The notes beneath the pieces were generated by a model. The model worked only from the letters and a program-made list of their open reading frames with translations. It made no database searches and was not told the DNA's origin. This document shows positions 47,142 through 57,646 of a stretch of DNA of 63,264 bases, piece by piece. Source of the stretch: Chitinimonas sp. BJB300 (GTDB lineage: Bacteria; Pseudomonadota; Gammaproteobacteria; Burkholderiales; Chitinimonadaceae); NCBI RefSeq assembly GCF_002735695.1, contig NZ_PDZH01000007.1, forward strand, positions 1-63,264. Reading direction: 5' to 3'. How positions within the stretch are numbered: the first letter of the stretch is position 1; each line of letters starts with the position of its first letter. The position numbers were made by a program, and so were the translations under genes.

Positions 47142-48014
47142 TTAGACCTTTGCAGCAGCAGCCACTTCAGCAGCGAAGTCGACAACTTTCTTCTCAATCC
47201 CTTCACCAACCACGTACATCGTGAAGGACTTGATGCTGGCGCCATTGGCCTTCAGCAGTTGCTCAATAGACTGCTTGTCGTCTTTGACAAATGGCTGGCT
47301 CAACAGTGTGACTTCCTTCAGGAATTTCTGCACTGTACCTTCTGCAATCTTTTCCAACATCGCTTCCGGCTTACCAGCCTCCTTGGCGCGCTCGATAGCA
47401 ACACGGCGCTCGGTCTCGATCAGTTCTGCATCCACACCCGAGGCGTCCAGTGACTTGGGCTTGCATGCAGCAATGTGCATAGCAATGTCCTTACCCAGCA
47501 CTTCACTGCCACCCACCAAATCCACGACAACACCAATCTTCGAGCCATGCAGATAGGTAGCCAGTTGGCCTTCGGTTTCAATACGCGTGAAACGACGTAC
47601 GTTGATGTTCTCACCCAGCTTGGCGATGATTGCCTTACGCAGCTCTTCTACCGTTTCACCGGAAGCCGTCTTCACGTTGCCCAGCGCTTCCACATCAGCC
47701 GGATTTCCCGTGACAATGGCTTCGGCAGCAGCAGCAGCAAAAGCCAAGAAACCCGCGTCCTTACCCACAAAATCGGTTTCGCAATTGATTTCAGCCAAAG
47801 CGCCAACGCCACCTTTGACGAAAGCTGCCACAGTGCCTTCAGCAGCAGTACGGCCAGCCACCTTGGAAGCCTTGTTACCGGACTTGATACGCAATGCTTC
47901 TTCTGCCGCCTTCAGGTCACCATTGGCTTCAACCAAGGCTTTCTTGCAATCCATCATGCCCAGACCGGTCATTTCGCGCAGTTCGCCAACCATCTTCGCT
48001 GTGATTTCAGCCAT
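47142..48014 (-). CDS. tsf: Elongation factor Ts
   Basis: Nucleotide exchange factor for EF-Tu. 290 residues: N-terminal [20 protein letters not shown] then [18 protein letters not shown], the EF-Tu contact [13 protein letters not shown]-like [19 protein letters not shown], and the dimerisation and C-terminal modules. GGAGT ribosome site upstream. It follows rpsB with a hairpin in between. Confidence 0.97.
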   Translation of the reverse strand: MAEITAKMVGELREMTGLGMMDCKKALVEANGDLKAAEEALRIKSGNKASKVAGRTAAEGTVAAFVKGGVGALAEINCETDFVGKDAGFLAFAAAAAEAIVTGNPADVEALGNVKTASGETVEELRKAIIAKLGENINVRRFTRIETEGQLATYLHGSKIGVVVDLVGGSEVLGKDIAMHIAACKPKSLDASGVDAELIETERRVAIERAKEAGKPEAMLEKIAEGTVQKFLKEVTLLSQPFVKDDKQSIEQLLKANGASIKSFTMYVVGEGIEKKVVDFAAEVAAAAKV

Positions 48015-48056
48015 CTTTCATACTCCTTGATCATTAAATTCGGTATTTAGGCTAGC

Positions 48057-48080
48057 AAAAAGGGGCTTACGCCCCCTTTT
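48057..48080. terminator. Hairpin between rpsB and tsf (attenuator)
   Basis: AAAAAGGGGC and GCCCCCTTTT form a 9-10-bp stem with a 4-base loop and a T-run on either strand. Between two co-transcribed genes it most likely works as a partial terminator lowering tsf relative to rpsB, as is known in Escherichia coli. Confidence 0.75.
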
Positions 48081-48136
48081 GTCATTTGCCGGAACATTGT
48101 GCGTTTTGCACGCCGTCGGAAAATCGTAACGCGGCG

Positions 48137-48868
48137 TTATTGCGCAGCCTGAGCAGCACTGGCGGCAGCGGCAGCAACGATTTCCTGGATGGCTTGGGCG
48201 CGACCTTCCAACACAGCATCAGCAACGCCACGAGCGTACAGACGAATTGCACGGGCCGAATCATCGTTACCCGGAATCACGTAATCAATGCCTTCTGGCG
48301 AGTTGTTGGTATCGACCACACCGATAACAGGAATGCCGAGCTTCTTGGCTTCGACGATGGTACCCTTTTGATAACCCACATCGACCACGAAAATAGCGTC
48401 TGGCAGGCCGTTCATGTCCTTGATACCGCCCAGTGAACGTTCGAGCTTCCCAACTTCGCGGCTCAGCATCAACAACTCTTTCTTGGACAAGCCGTTGTTG
48501 GCATCACCCAGCGTGGCTTGCAAGTCATTGAGACGCTTGATGGATTGCTTGACCGTCTTGTAGTTGGTCAGCATGCCGCCCAACCAGCGGTGGTCAACAA
48601 ACGGCGCGCCGGCGCGCAGCGCTTCTTCCTGAACGATCTCACGTGCCGCACGCTTGGTACCCACGAACAGAACGCTACCCTTGTTGGCGGTCAGCCGGCG
48701 AACATAGGTCAACGCCTGCTCAAACATCGGCAGGGATTTTTCCAAGTTGATGATGTGGATCTTGTTGCGATGACCAAAGATGAAAGGCGCCATCTTTGGG
48801 TTCCAGTAACGGGTTTGGTGGCCGAAATGAACACCGGCTTCCAGCATTTCGCGCATGCTAACGGACAT
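48137..48868 (-). CDS. rpsB: 30S ribosomal protein S2
   Basis: Small-subunit protein. 243 residues, with [20 protein letters not shown] then [40 protein letters not shown] and [20 protein letters not shown]. The C-terminal Ala/Gln-rich tail ([12 protein letters not shown]) is variable in the family. A good housekeeping promoter and a structured leader lie upstream. Confidence 0.98.
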   Translation of the reverse strand: MSVSMREMLEAGVHFGHQTRYWNPKMAPFIFGHRNKIHIINLEKSLPMFEQALTYVRRLTANKGSVLFVGTKRAAREIVQEEALRAGAPFVDHRWLGGMLTNYKTVKQSIKRLNDLQATLGDANNGLSKKELLMLSREVGKLERSLGGIKDMNGLPDAIFVVDVGYQKGTIVEAKKLGIPVIGVVDTNNSPEGIDYVIPGNDDSARAIRLYARGVADAVLEGRAQAIQEIVAAAAASAAQAAQ

Positions 48869-48990
48869 CTAAATAACTCCAAGCGAGGGTTAGGGTCTAA
48901 CCGCTCACGACCGACACATCAGCACATTGGCTGCTGCACCCTGGCTCGCGTGAGCGGGAGATTTAAAAAATTCCCGGTATTGGGTGGGAA
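48869..48990 (-). promoter_or_regulatory. Structured rpsB leader, candidate S2 autoregulatory element
   Basis: Reading the minus strand, CCGCTCACG (48957-48949) pairs perfectly with CGTGAGCGG (48909-48901), enclosing an inner hairpin CAGCA/TGCTG; GGGT inside can pair with ACCC after the stem to form a pseudoknot. This resembles the rpsB leader of proteobacteria, where excess S2 represses its own operon. The structure is drawn by eye. Confidence 0.5.
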
Positions 48991-48997
48991 GCCCGCT

Positions 48998-49027
48998 ATT
49001 GTAAGCAGATTGAGTGGTTTTGTTCAA
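48998..49027 (-). promoter_or_regulatory. Sigma-70-type promoter for rpsB-tsf
   Basis: On the minus strand TTGAAC and TACAAT are separated by 18 bases, close to the consensus. The predicted start is near 48991, giving a leader of about 120 bases that contains the stem described for rpsB. The remainder of the divergent gap up to 49324 holds a weak TATACT box at 49210-49215 that could serve trxB. Confidence 0.7.
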
Positions 49028-49189
49028 GCAGGCATCCATCTAAGTGAGTGCTGCCTCTACTCACTGGACGCCTACGAGGCATAGCCTCTATGAGTTGGCA
49101 GCCCAGGTATCGGGGAGCCAGCAGGCATGGTTAACCCACATCGACATCGGTGTAGCCGCCTATCATCATCATTAAAATAATCGATTTAA

Positions 49190-50278
<1,089 letters not shown>

Positions 50279-50322
50279 GCATCGGACTGCATAGTGGCAG
50301 CCAGCTATTAAATTATGCTTAA

Positions 50323-50361
50323 GCAAAACGGTGTACCAAGCGGTACGCCGTTTTGCTTTTT
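50323..50361 (+). terminator. Intrinsic terminator after trxB
   Basis: GCAAAACGGTGTACC and GGTACGCCGTTTTGC form a long stem with one wobble pair and a 4-base loop, followed by TTTTT. It lies about 45 bases after the trxB stop. Confidence 0.88.
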
Positions 50362-50418
50362 ACCCTTCCGCTCGCCAATCCGCATACAAAACCAGCACAC
50401 ACCGCCATACTTACACTC

Positions 50419-51051
50419 ATGTCCCGCCGTAAAACCCTGCTTGCCGATCAGCTCCAGCCGCTTGCGCATCGGTTGCGCCGACAACCCCGCCGCCACGCTC
50501 AAGCCACGCCGCCAACCCAAGAAGATGATGCGAGCCTCCTACGCAGAGCCCTGGCCGGTGTCGAACCTTTACGCCACCCCCTACCCTACCTGCATCCACA
50601 CCACCCTATTCCACCGTGGCCGTTACAACACCCTCTAGATGAGCATGACGTCATCCACGATGCCATGAGCGACTTTTGGCCGTGGGATGAGATCGATAGC
50701 AATGAAGCCTTGCTCTACATGCGCCCCGGGCAACGGCTGGATACCCTGAAGAAACTTCGAAAGGCCCATTGGCCAGTACAAGGCCAGTTGGACCTGCATA
50801 GCATGAACAGTGACCAGGCCCGCACCGCAGTCAGCAGCTTCCTACATGGGAGCGTCATCAAAGGCAAACGTTGTATACGCATCGTTCACGGCAAAGGATT
50901 AAGCTCGAAAAACCGTGAGCCAGTGCTAAAAAACAAACTGCGTAACTGGCTGATTCAACGAGATGAAGTACTGGCCTTCTGCCAAGCACCCGTATGCGAT
51001 GGCGGTACAGGTGCCGTACTGGTGCTCTTGCGCAGCGCACGAAGTAACTGA
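50419..51051 (+). CDS. Smr-domain protein
   Basis: 210 residues from the start MSRRKTLLADQLQPLAHRLR at 50419; a longer frame begins inside the preceding terminator and is unlikely. The N-terminal half is basic and Pro/His-rich; the C-terminal Smr domain has LDLHSMNSDQARTAVSSFL, RCIRIVHGKGLSSK and the final QAPVCDGGTGAVLVLL. Small Smr proteins act as endonucleases, for example in ribosome rescue by mRNA cleavage (SmrB type). The usual DLHG is DLHS here. Specific role unproven. Confidence 0.85.
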   Translation: MSRRKTLLADQLQPLAHRLRRQPRRHAQATPPTQEDDASLLRRALAGVEPLRHPLPYLHPHHPIPPWPLQHPLDEHDVIHDAMSDFWPWDEIDSNEALLYMRPGQRLDTLKKLRKAHWPVQGQLDLHSMNSDQARTAVSSFLHGSVIKGKRCIRIVHGKGLSSKNREPVLKNKLRNWLIQRDEVLAFCQAPVCDGGTGAVLVLLRSARSN

Positions 51052-51215
51052 TACCCCCACACACACTCAGTCCGTAGCCAGATTTCAACCGTCAGTTACA
51101 CGCCACGCCGTACCTTCAGGATGCCCATATAAAGCCGTACACAGCTTGTGAGCCACCTGAAGAGCAAGGACAATAGCGCGCCTATACAAAAACAATGCTT
51201 CACAGGGAGAAAGCT

Positions 51216-52127
51216 ATGTTGCTCGCCATACGGGTTGAGGTAGATAGTCTCGCCGCAGCCCGGGACGCCTTGCCGCCCTTTCTGGATGCGCTCACACGCC
51301 TCAACGCCAGCGCCAGCTTTTTCATCAATATTGGCCCCGACTACGCAGGTAAGACCCGCAGCAAGCTATTCAGGATCGGGGAAAACAAGCAACAGGTGCG
51401 CAATAACCTTAGCCTTGCTGGCCCCCATGGCTTGGCGCGGCTGTACGGTTATTTGCTGCCTGCGCCTCAATTGGTCAGCAAGGCAGCCAGCCAATTATTG
51501 GCCATCAAGACAGCAGGATTTGAAACGGGTTTACTGGCCTGGGACCGGGTAAAGTGGGTTCAAGGCATCGCCAATGCGGATGAAGCATGGGTCCATACAG
51601 AACTACAAGCGGGGTGCGATGCCATAGAAAGTCTATTTGGCGAGCGGCCACAGGGCTTGGCCCTACCAAGATGGGGCAGCAGTCGGGTTGCCATGCGCCT
51701 CGCTCAACGACTCGGCTTTGTTTACCTCAGCGCCAGCCGGGGCACGCACCCTTATCTCGCCGTAACTGATGGCGAACCCGTCAACCTGCCGCAGCTTCCC
51801 ACAAGCCTGCCCACGCTTTCCGAACTCATTGGACTGGCTGGGCGCGATGAACAAGGCGCGGCGGACTATCTGCTTCACCTGACTGCCAATATCCCCCCAA
51901 TCGGGCATGTATTCAACATCAGCCTAAGTGCCGATGGCGGTAAGCGCTTGCCATTGCTGCAACAGCTCTTTACCGCATGGAGGGAGCAAGGGTATGAGTT
52001 GGCTTCACTGCAACAACTGCACCAACACACCCATAACCACATCTTGCCCTGGCACAGCACCCAACAGCAGTCATGGCCTGCCTACCAGGGCTTGTTGACG
52101 ACCCAAGGCCCCGCTTTTCCGGGCTGA
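51216..52127 (+). CDS. ArnD-like polysaccharide deacetylase homologue, probably inactive
   Basis: 303 residues from the ATG at 51216, with GGGAG six bases upstream. The sequence follows the ArnD deformylase fold along its length: LLAIRVEVDSLAAARDALPP, SFFINIGPDYAGKTRSKLFR, GFETGLLAWDRVKWVQG and FGERPQGLALPRWGS. The metal site looks lost: the family DVDT is EVDS, and the two His of the GLHAWDH motif are Leu and Arg. No arn genes are nearby. It is thus likely a pseudoenzyme that may still bind undecaprenyl-linked sugars. Homology is read by eye; the loss of ligands is directly visible. Confidence 0.7.
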   Translation: MLLAIRVEVDSLAAARDALPPFLDALTRLNASASFFINIGPDYAGKTRSKLFRIGENKQQVRNNLSLAGPHGLARLYGYLLPAPQLVSKAASQLLAIKTAGFETGLLAWDRVKWVQGIANADEAWVHTELQAGCDAIESLFGERPQGLALPRWGSSRVAMRLAQRLGFVYLSASRGTHPYLAVTDGEPVNLPQLPTSLPTLSELIGLAGRDEQGAADYLLHLTANIPPIGHVFNISLSADGGKRLPLLQQLFTAWREQGYELASLQQLHQHTHNHILPWHSTQQQSWPAYQGLLTTQGPAFPG

Positions 52128-52175
52128 AACCGGCACTATAAGCAACCCTGTTCGACGTAGGAACGGATCACGCGC

Positions 52176-52559
52176 CTAATGCAGTATCCGAGGCACAGAC
52201 AAAACAAACTGCTCAACCTCAGCATCAAACGAATAACCATTGGCAGCCAAAAAGTGATAGCTGCCATGCATGGTGCCCACCGGCGACCCCAGCGCGACCC
52301 CACTGGTGTATTCAAACGCCTCATTGGGCTTCAATGTCGGTTGTTCACCGACCACACCCTGCCCACGCACCTCCTGCACCTTGCCATCGGCCTCGGTAAT
52401 CAACCAATGCCGGGTCAGCAGCTGCGCGGTTTCCGTCCCGGTATTCACAATCGTGATGTGATAAGCGAAGACGAAACGCGCGGCCGTCTCATCGGATTGC
52501 TCGGGCAGGTATTGCGTGCGGACAGTGACGGTAATGTCGTATTTGCGGGATTCACCCAT
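52176..52559 (-). CDS. apaG: ApaG family protein
   Basis: Small fibronectin-type fold protein of unclear biochemical role (Co2+/Mg2+ efflux-related phenotype in enterics). 127 residues from MGESRKYDI at 52559, the usual length. Seen: FAYHITIVNTGTETAQLLTR, HWLITEADGKVQEVRGQGVV and the closing SPVGTMHGSYHFLAANG. It is convergent with the ArnD-like gene and divergent from rpe; apaG next to rpe is common in betaproteobacteria. Confidence 0.94.
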   Translation of the reverse strand: MGESRKYDITVTVRTQYLPEQSDETAARFVFAYHITIVNTGTETAQLLTRHWLITEADGKVQEVRGQGVVGEQPTLKPNEAFEYTSGVALGSPVGTMHGSYHFLAANGYSFDAEVEQFVLSVPRILH

Positions 52560-52713
52560 GACAGCCAAGTAAAAAAGTTAGGGGCCGCGATTACACGCGA
52601 ATTCCCCCCCGGCTTCAAGCAAAGCTGCCACACGGAAGGAATTTCATAGCCAAGGGCAAGCCCGGCGCGCAATCCGTTAAAATCACGCCATTCCTTTCCG
52701 ACATCATTCAATC

Positions 52714-53397
52714 ATGGCCCAGCCGACCTTCCGCATCGCTCCCTCCATCTTGTCCGCCAATTTCGCCAAACTGGGCGAAGAGGTGCAGGCCGTCATTGCC
52801 GCCGGTGCCGATATCATCCACTTCGATGTGATGGACAACCACTATGTGCCCAACCTCACCATCGGCCCGGTGGTCTGTGAAGCCATTCGCCCCTGCACCG
52901 ACGCATTGATTGACGTCCACCTGATGGTCAAGCCGGTCGACGCCATCATTCCGATGTTCGCCAAAGCCGGGGCCAACATCATTACCTTCCATCCCGAGGC
53001 AAGCGAGCACATCGACCGCAGCCTGGGCCTGATCAAGGAACACGGTTGCAAAGCGGGCCTTGTGTTTAATCCGGCTGCCCCGCTGTCGTACCTGGACTAT
53101 GTCATGGATAAAGTGGACATGATCCTGTTGATGTCGGTCAACCCCGGCTTTGGCGGCCAGAAATTCATCCCAGCGACCCTGGACAAGTTGCGCGAAGCCC
53201 GTCGCCGAATCGATGAATACACGGCTAAAACCGGCAAGGAAATCTGGTTGGAAATCGACGGTGGTGTAAAGGTGGACAATATCGCCGAAATCGCCCGTGC
53301 GGGCGCAGACACGTTCGTGGCCGGCTCCGCCATCTACAACACACCCGACTACAAAGCCACCATCGACGCCATGCGGGACGAACTGGCAAAGGTTTAG
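52714..53397 (+). CDS. rpe: Ribulose-phosphate 3-epimerase
   Basis: Interconverts ribulose 5-phosphate and xylulose 5-phosphate. 227 residues of TIM-barrel fold: [37 protein letters not shown] (metal-binding His and Asp), [13 protein letters not shown]-like [36 protein letters not shown] and [19 protein letters not shown] with the second catalytic Asp. Normal length. Confidence 0.97.
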   Translation: MAQPTFRIAPSILSANFAKLGEEVQAVIAAGADIIHFDVMDNHYVPNLTIGPVVCEAIRPCTDALIDVHLMVKPVDAIIPMFAKAGANIITFHPEASEHIDRSLGLIKEHGCKAGLVFNPAAPLSYLDYVMDKVDMILLMSVNPGFGGQKFIPATLDKLREARRRIDEYTAKTGKEIWLEIDGGVKVDNIAEIARAGADTFVAGSAIYNTPDYKATIDAMRDELAKV

Positions 53398-53492
53398 GCC
53401 TCGTTCGTTGCCTTTCCTGCCTTCAATCAAGGCATAAGACCAGGCAAGGGATGGTCCGAAAAGCATCCGGTTAGACTTCTGAGGGTATCCAC

Positions 53493-54251
53493 ATGACAAA
53501 CCATTGCTACATCGTCACCGGCGCGGGTCGCGGTCTCGGACTTGGCCTCGCACGTGCCATCGCAGCGCAAGGCGCGCATCTGGTTGCAGTGGGCAGGCAC
53601 GAAACACCAGAACTCGACACTCTCGGCAGTAATCTCCCCGGCTACCGTTTTGTGGCACTTGATCTCGCCGACAGCGATCAGGTAACCGAAGCCGCCGAAG
53701 AAGTGTTCGGCTCGCTCGCCAGACTGGATTGGGATGGGGTGTATCTGATCAATAACGCCGGCACGGTAGAGCCCGTCGCCCCCGCCGGTGGTTACGACGA
53801 CGCCACGCTGTTGCAATGCCTCACCGTCAACCTCAGCGCGGCCATGCAATTGGGCAATGCTTTTATTCGCCACTTCCAGACTCGTGTTTCTGACCGGCGA
53901 ATCATCAACATCAGCTCGGGCGCAGGACGAAAGCCCTACCCCAGTTGGAGCGCCTACTGCGCCAGCAAGGCCGGCCTGGACATGTATAGCCAATGCGTGG
54001 GGGTAGAGCAGGCCCAACGCCGTGATGGCATCCGTATCGCAGCGCTCGCCCCCGGCATCATCGACACTGGCATGCAGGCGGATATTCGCAAAGCCAGTGA
54101 AAACGACTTTCCCATGGTTAAACAGTTTCGCCGGTATAAAACCGAAGGCGAGCTGGCCGACCCGGATGTTTGCGGTCGAGAAATCATCAAGCTGATGCAA
54201 AGCGAACATATCGGCTTTGGCAACCTTCTCGATATCCGCGACTTCCGCTGA
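53493..54251 (+). CDS. Short-chain dehydrogenase/reductase (sepiapterin/benzil reductase-like)
   Basis: 252 residues of the classical SDR fold: NADP-binding VTGAGRGLGLGLARAIA, INNAGTVEPV, catalytic Ser in IINISSGAGRKPYPSW and Tyr/Lys in SAYCASKAGLDMY, and an APGIIDTGMQ loop. The pattern with a long helix and GxxxTGMQ resembles bacterial benzil or sepiapterin reductases (YueD type). It lies between rpe and gph, which are normally neighbours, and is followed at once by element A, so it may be an insertion into that cluster. Confidence 0.87.
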   Translation: MTNHCYIVTGAGRGLGLGLARAIAAQGAHLVAVGRHETPELDTLGSNLPGYRFVALDLADSDQVTEAAEEVFGSLARLDWDGVYLINNAGTVEPVAPAGGYDDATLLQCLTVNLSAAMQLGNAFIRHFQTRVSDRRIINISSGAGRKPYPSWSAYCASKAGLDMYSQCVGVEQAQRRDGIRIAALAPGIIDTGMQADIRKASENDFPMVKQFRRYKTEGELADPDVCGREIIKLMQSEHIGFGNLLDIRDFR

Positions 54252-54276
54252 CGTATTTACCCCGCCAGGGTTCTTA

Positions 54277-54416
54277 GAACCTGTCTAAAGTCTCGCGAGC
54301 TAGGGCAAGATAAGGCGAAAACAGCTGAGGAAGCGAAGTTTACAAGTGGTAAATGAGCATTCCGAGGGTGTTTTCAACGCCATATTGCCGACGCACAGCA
54401 GACTTTAGACAGGTTC
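54277..54416 (+). repeat. Element A copy 4, between the SDR gene and gph
   Basis: 140 bp. The ends GAACCTGTCTAAAGTCT and AGACTTTAGACAGGTTC are perfect 17-base inverted repeats. TTA precedes it; TCT follows, so the right flank has changed or the duplication is imperfect. It ends 22 bases before gph and has taken the place of any normal ribosome or promoter site there. Confidence 0.93.
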
Positions 54417-54438
54417 TCTCTACCGATTACGAAACACC

Positions 54439-55110
54439 ATGCCCATCAAAGCTATCTCCCTCGACCTCGACGGCACACTGCTCGATACCATTGCCGACCT
54501 TGCTGCTGCGGCCAACGCCATGCGCAGCGATTTCGGCTTGCCGCCGCTGCCACAATCCAGGCTGGAAAGCTTTGTAGGGGGCGGCATGGCCCAACTCGTG
54601 CATCGGGCGCTTACCGATGACCGCGACGGCAAAGCTCAGCCTGAATTGCATGAAACCGGCATCGCGTCTTTCTGCCGACATTACGATCGGCTCTTGGCTG
54701 TCAGCACCCGTCCATATCCGGGCGTATTAGAAGGCCTGCAAGCCTTCAAACAGATGGGGCTGAAGCTTGCTGTCATCACCAACAAACCGTACCGTTTTTC
54801 GTTGCCTATCTTGGAAAAAACCGGCTTGGCCCCTTACTTCAGCATGGTACTGGGGGGCGACAGCCTCACGGAAAAGAAACCCCACCCTTTGCCGCTGTTG
54901 CATGCCTGCCAACAGTTTGGCTGCCAACCAGCCGAGCTACTGATGGTTGGCGACTCTCACTTCGACCGCGATGCAGCTGTAAATGCAGGCTCGCCTTGTT
55001 TGTTGCTAACGTACGGTTATGACGATATCAGCTCACTCACCTGCCAAGGCCATATCAGCAGCCTTGTCGAGGCAGTTGAATTCGTGAAGAATGTGATCTC
55101 CCTTTCGTAG
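54439..55110 (+). CDS. gph: Phosphoglycolate phosphatase
   Basis: HAD-family enzyme that removes 2-phosphoglycolate made in DNA repair. 223 residues: motif I ISLDLDGTLLDTIADLAAAA, motif II VITNKP, and motif III/IV GGDSLTEKKPHPLPLLHAC and MVGDSHFDRDAAVNAGSP. The ATG has no clear Shine-Dalgarno site, perhaps because the repeat next to it replaced it. It precedes trpE, as is common in related bacteria. Confidence 0.94.
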   Translation: MPIKAISLDLDGTLLDTIADLAAAANAMRSDFGLPPLPQSRLESFVGGGMAQLVHRALTDDRDGKAQPELHETGIASFCRHYDRLLAVSTRPYPGVLEGLQAFKQMGLKLAVITNKPYRFSLPILEKTGLAPYFSMVLGGDSLTEKKPHPLPLLHACQQFGCQPAELLMVGDSHFDRDAAVNAGSPCLLLTYGYDDISSLTCQGHISSLVEAVEFVKNVISLS

Positions 55111-55234
55111 TTCAATTACACATTAACATTCAAAACCATGATGACTCTTATCCAGCACAGTGGGCCAACTTGGCGATGGCGCTAATCGCGTCCTCCCGGT
55201 TTTTCATTCAACCCCTTTGCCAGGAAAGCTCGCC

Positions 55235-56698
55235 ATGACCGAACTCGAATTCGACGCACTCGCGCGTCAAGGTTACAACCGCATCCCCGTCGTCCAGGAA
55301 GGCCTGGCCGATCTCTATACCCCGCTCTCGGTTTACCTGCGCCTTGCAGATGCCCCTTATTCCTACCTGCTGGAATCCGTGGTTGGCGGTGAGCGATTTG
55401 GGCGCTATAGCTTTATCGGCTTACCCGCCCGTACGGTGATCACCGTCCGAGGTCAACATACCGAAGTCACCACCAATGGCGAAGTCGTCGAAACGCATGA
55501 AGGTGACCCACTTGCCTTTATCGAATCATTCGAAAGTCGCTTCAAAGTGCCACCGCGGCCCAGCCTGCCACGGTTTGCCGGTGGCCTTGTCGGCTATTTC
55601 GGCTACGATACGATCCGGCTGATAGAAAAAAAGCTGGCCAAGTGCGATAAGCCAGATCCCATTGGCGCGCCAGACATCCAACTGTTGCTGAGCGAAGAAA
55701 TCGCTATTTTCGATAATCTCAGCGGCAAGCTTTACCTGATTGTCTACGCCGACCCCAGCCAGCCTCACGCCTTTACCCGCGCCCATAGCCGTTTGCACGA
55801 CCTGCGTATGCAGCTGCGCGAACCCGTGCGCCCGCCACGCACCGAACCGACCCCCACCACTACCGCCAAATCGGAATTTGGCGAAGCCAATTTCAAAGCA
55901 GCAGTGGAAAAAGCCCAGCAGTACATCGTCGATGGCGACATCATGCAGGTGGTCTTGAGCCAACGCATGAGCATGCGCTTTGAACAGTCGCCGATTACGT
56001 TGTACCGCGCGTTGCGATCCCTCAACCCTTCGCCGTATATGTTTTATTACCAACTGGGCGATATCCATATCGTCGGCGCCTCACCCGAAATTCTGGTACG
56101 GCACGAAGGCGGCACCGTCACCGTACGGCCGATTGCCGGCACCCGGCCACGTGGCAAGACCCGCGAGGAAGATTTGGCACTGGAAGCAGAGTTACTGGCT
56201 GACCCCAAGGAAGTAGCCGAGCACGTCATGCTGATGGATTTGGGCCGCAATGACATCGGGCGGGTTGCCCAGACCGGCTCAATTAAAATCACCGACAACC
56301 GCATTATCGAGCGTTACTCACACGTGATGCATATTGTGTCCAGCGTAGAAGCTGCGCTCAAGCCCGGCATGAGCAATATAGATATTCTGCGCGCCACCTT
56401 CCCGGCCGGCACCGTGTCCGGCGCACCCAAGGTACGCGCCATGCAGATCATCGACGAATTTGAACCTACCAAACGCGGCATCTATTCCGGTGCAGTGGGC
56501 TATCTCGGCTTCAATGGCGATATGGACGTGGCCATTGCCCTGCGTACCGCGGTGATCAAAGACAAAACGCTCTATGTACAAGCAGGTGCCGGCATCGTGG
56601 CTGATTCGGTCCCAAGCGCAGAATGGCAAGAGACACAAAACAAAGCCCGGGCCGTGCTGCGTGCCGCCGAGCTGGCCCAAAAAGGCTTAGACGCGTGA
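55235..56698 (+). CDS. trpE: Anthranilate synthase component I
   Basis: Makes anthranilate from chorismate for tryptophan synthesis. The ATG at 55235 with AGGAAAG upstream gives 487 residues; a longer frame exists but is not family-like. Seen: the feedback site [71 protein letters not shown] and [19 protein letters not shown]. trpG normally follows directly but is absent here; element A and an inverted lipoprotein gene come next. Confidence 0.97.
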   Translation: MTELEFDALARQGYNRIPVVQEGLADLYTPLSVYLRLADAPYSYLLESVVGGERFGRYSFIGLPARTVITVRGQHTEVTTNGEVVETHEGDPLAFIESFESRFKVPPRPSLPRFAGGLVGYFGYDTIRLIEKKLAKCDKPDPIGAPDIQLLLSEEIAIFDNLSGKLYLIVYADPSQPHAFTRAHSRLHDLRMQLREPVRPPRTEPTPTTTAKSEFGEANFKAAVEKAQQYIVDGDIMQVVLSQRMSMRFEQSPITLYRALRSLNPSPYMFYYQLGDIHIVGASPEILVRHEGGTVTVRPIAGTRPRGKTREEDLALEAELLADPKEVAEHVMLMDLGRNDIGRVAQTGSIKITDNRIIERYSHVMHIVSSVEAALKPGMSNIDILRATFPAGTVSGAPKVRAMQIIDEFEPTKRGIYSGAVGYLGFNGDMDVAIALRTAVIKDKTLYVQAGAGIVADSVPSAEWQETQNKARAVLRAAELAQKGLDA

Positions 56699-56758
56699 AA
56701 CAAATAGGGGCTTGCGCGCAAACCTCTATTCAAAGCCCAATCCAGCGACAGGTGCTTA

Positions 56759-56898
56759 GAACCTGTCTAAAGTCTCGCGAGCTAAGGCAAGATAAGGCGA
56801 AAACAGCCGAGGAAGCGGAGTTTACAAGTGGTAAATGAGCATTCCGAGGGTGTTTTCAACGCCATATTGCCGACGCGCAGCAGACTTTAGACAGGTTC
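56759..56898 (+). repeat. Element A copy 5, between trpE and the lipoprotein gene
   Basis: 140 bp with perfect 17-base inverted ends GAACCTGTCTAAAGTCT and AGACTTTAGACAGGTTC and TTA directly on both sides (56756-56758 and 56899-56901). The right-hand TTA is, on the minus strand, the TAA stop codon of the lipoprotein gene. It is nearly identical to copy 4, so both are probably recent. Confidence 0.95.
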
Positions 56899-57609
56899 TT
56901 ACGACTTGGCGGCCAGCAACCTGCAATTACGCAAGGCTTGCTCGCCCAGGTCCAGCATCGCCTCGTCGCCCTTCTTCTGAAAGCGCACCCCCTCGCCCTC
57001 ATAGGTCATACCCACACCGGAAGCCACTTGCGCTGCGCGGAAGAAACGCCCATCGAATTCAATTGCAACATCGCTCCCGGGTAAATTCACCAATCCAAAT
57101 TTGAGTTTGTTGGTGCAAACATAACGGCTGCTTTTAAGCGGTGCAAAGCGCATCACACCGGTATTGGCCGGTAGGCTCAGCAAAAGATTACCTTCGCTGA
57201 GCTCCGCTCGTTCAGCCTTGCCAAGGTCAGCCGTAAAACGGCTGCTTAATCCGCCAGGCGCGCAGTTCATACGTGTCAGCGCTGCCTGCCCTGCCTTGAA
57301 ATCTTTGCCATCCAACGTGTATTTGGCACTTCCGCGGTTACAGTCCACCGTAAGACGAATAAACCCCTCGGTGCCAAAGTCGAGCAGATACATACCTGTA
57401 CTTGGCGCTGCCAGCTTCGCCGAAGGCGTTTTTGTCTCCACCCATACCCAACGGCTGCCCACAAGCTTGGGGCCGCTGGAAAATAGTTCGCCCAAACTGG
57501 GCAAGGACGATGTAGAAGACGCGCCTGGTGGGACGGCCTGTTTTGAAAATGGATTTGAGGCGCAACCGGCAAGCACCAACAAGGCTGATAAATATAGGTG
57601 ACGTCGCAT
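56899..57609 (-). CDS. META-MliC two-domain lipoprotein
   Basis: 236 residues with a lipoprotein signal peptide (LSALLVLAGCASN, lipobox Cys at 16). The first domain (about 45-155) is META/HslJ-like (GSRWVWVETKTPSAKL and the Asp-Cys-Asn-rich turn TVDCNRGSAKYTLDG). The C-terminal part (about 160-236) matches MliC, the membrane-bound inhibitor of C-type lysozyme (SRYVCTNKLKF, SGVGMTYEGEGVRFQKKGDE, NCRLL). A role in protecting the cell wall from lysozyme is likely. RBS AGAGGAAG. Its stop codon is supplied by the TTA flank of element A. Confidence 0.82.
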   Translation of the reverse strand: MRRHLYLSALLVLAGCASNPFSKQAVPPGASSTSSLPSLGELFSSGPKLVGSRWVWVETKTPSAKLAAPSTGMYLLDFGTEGFIRLTVDCNRGSAKYTLDGKDFKAGQAALTRMNCAPGGLSSRFTADLGKAERAELSEGNLLLSLPANTGVMRFAPLKSSRYVCTNKLKFGLVNLPGSDVAIEFDGRFFRAAQVASGVGMTYEGEGVRFQKKGDEAMLDLGEQALRNCRLLAAKS

Positions 57610-57646
57610 TGTCTTCCTCTAAAAATCCGGCAATGCACAACCCTTA

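Noticed and set aside
54353-54577. Repeated short frames beginning MSIPRVFSTPYCRR
   Set aside because: They are the same frame inside each copy of element A, with different continuations in flanking DNA and no ribosome site, so not a protein family.
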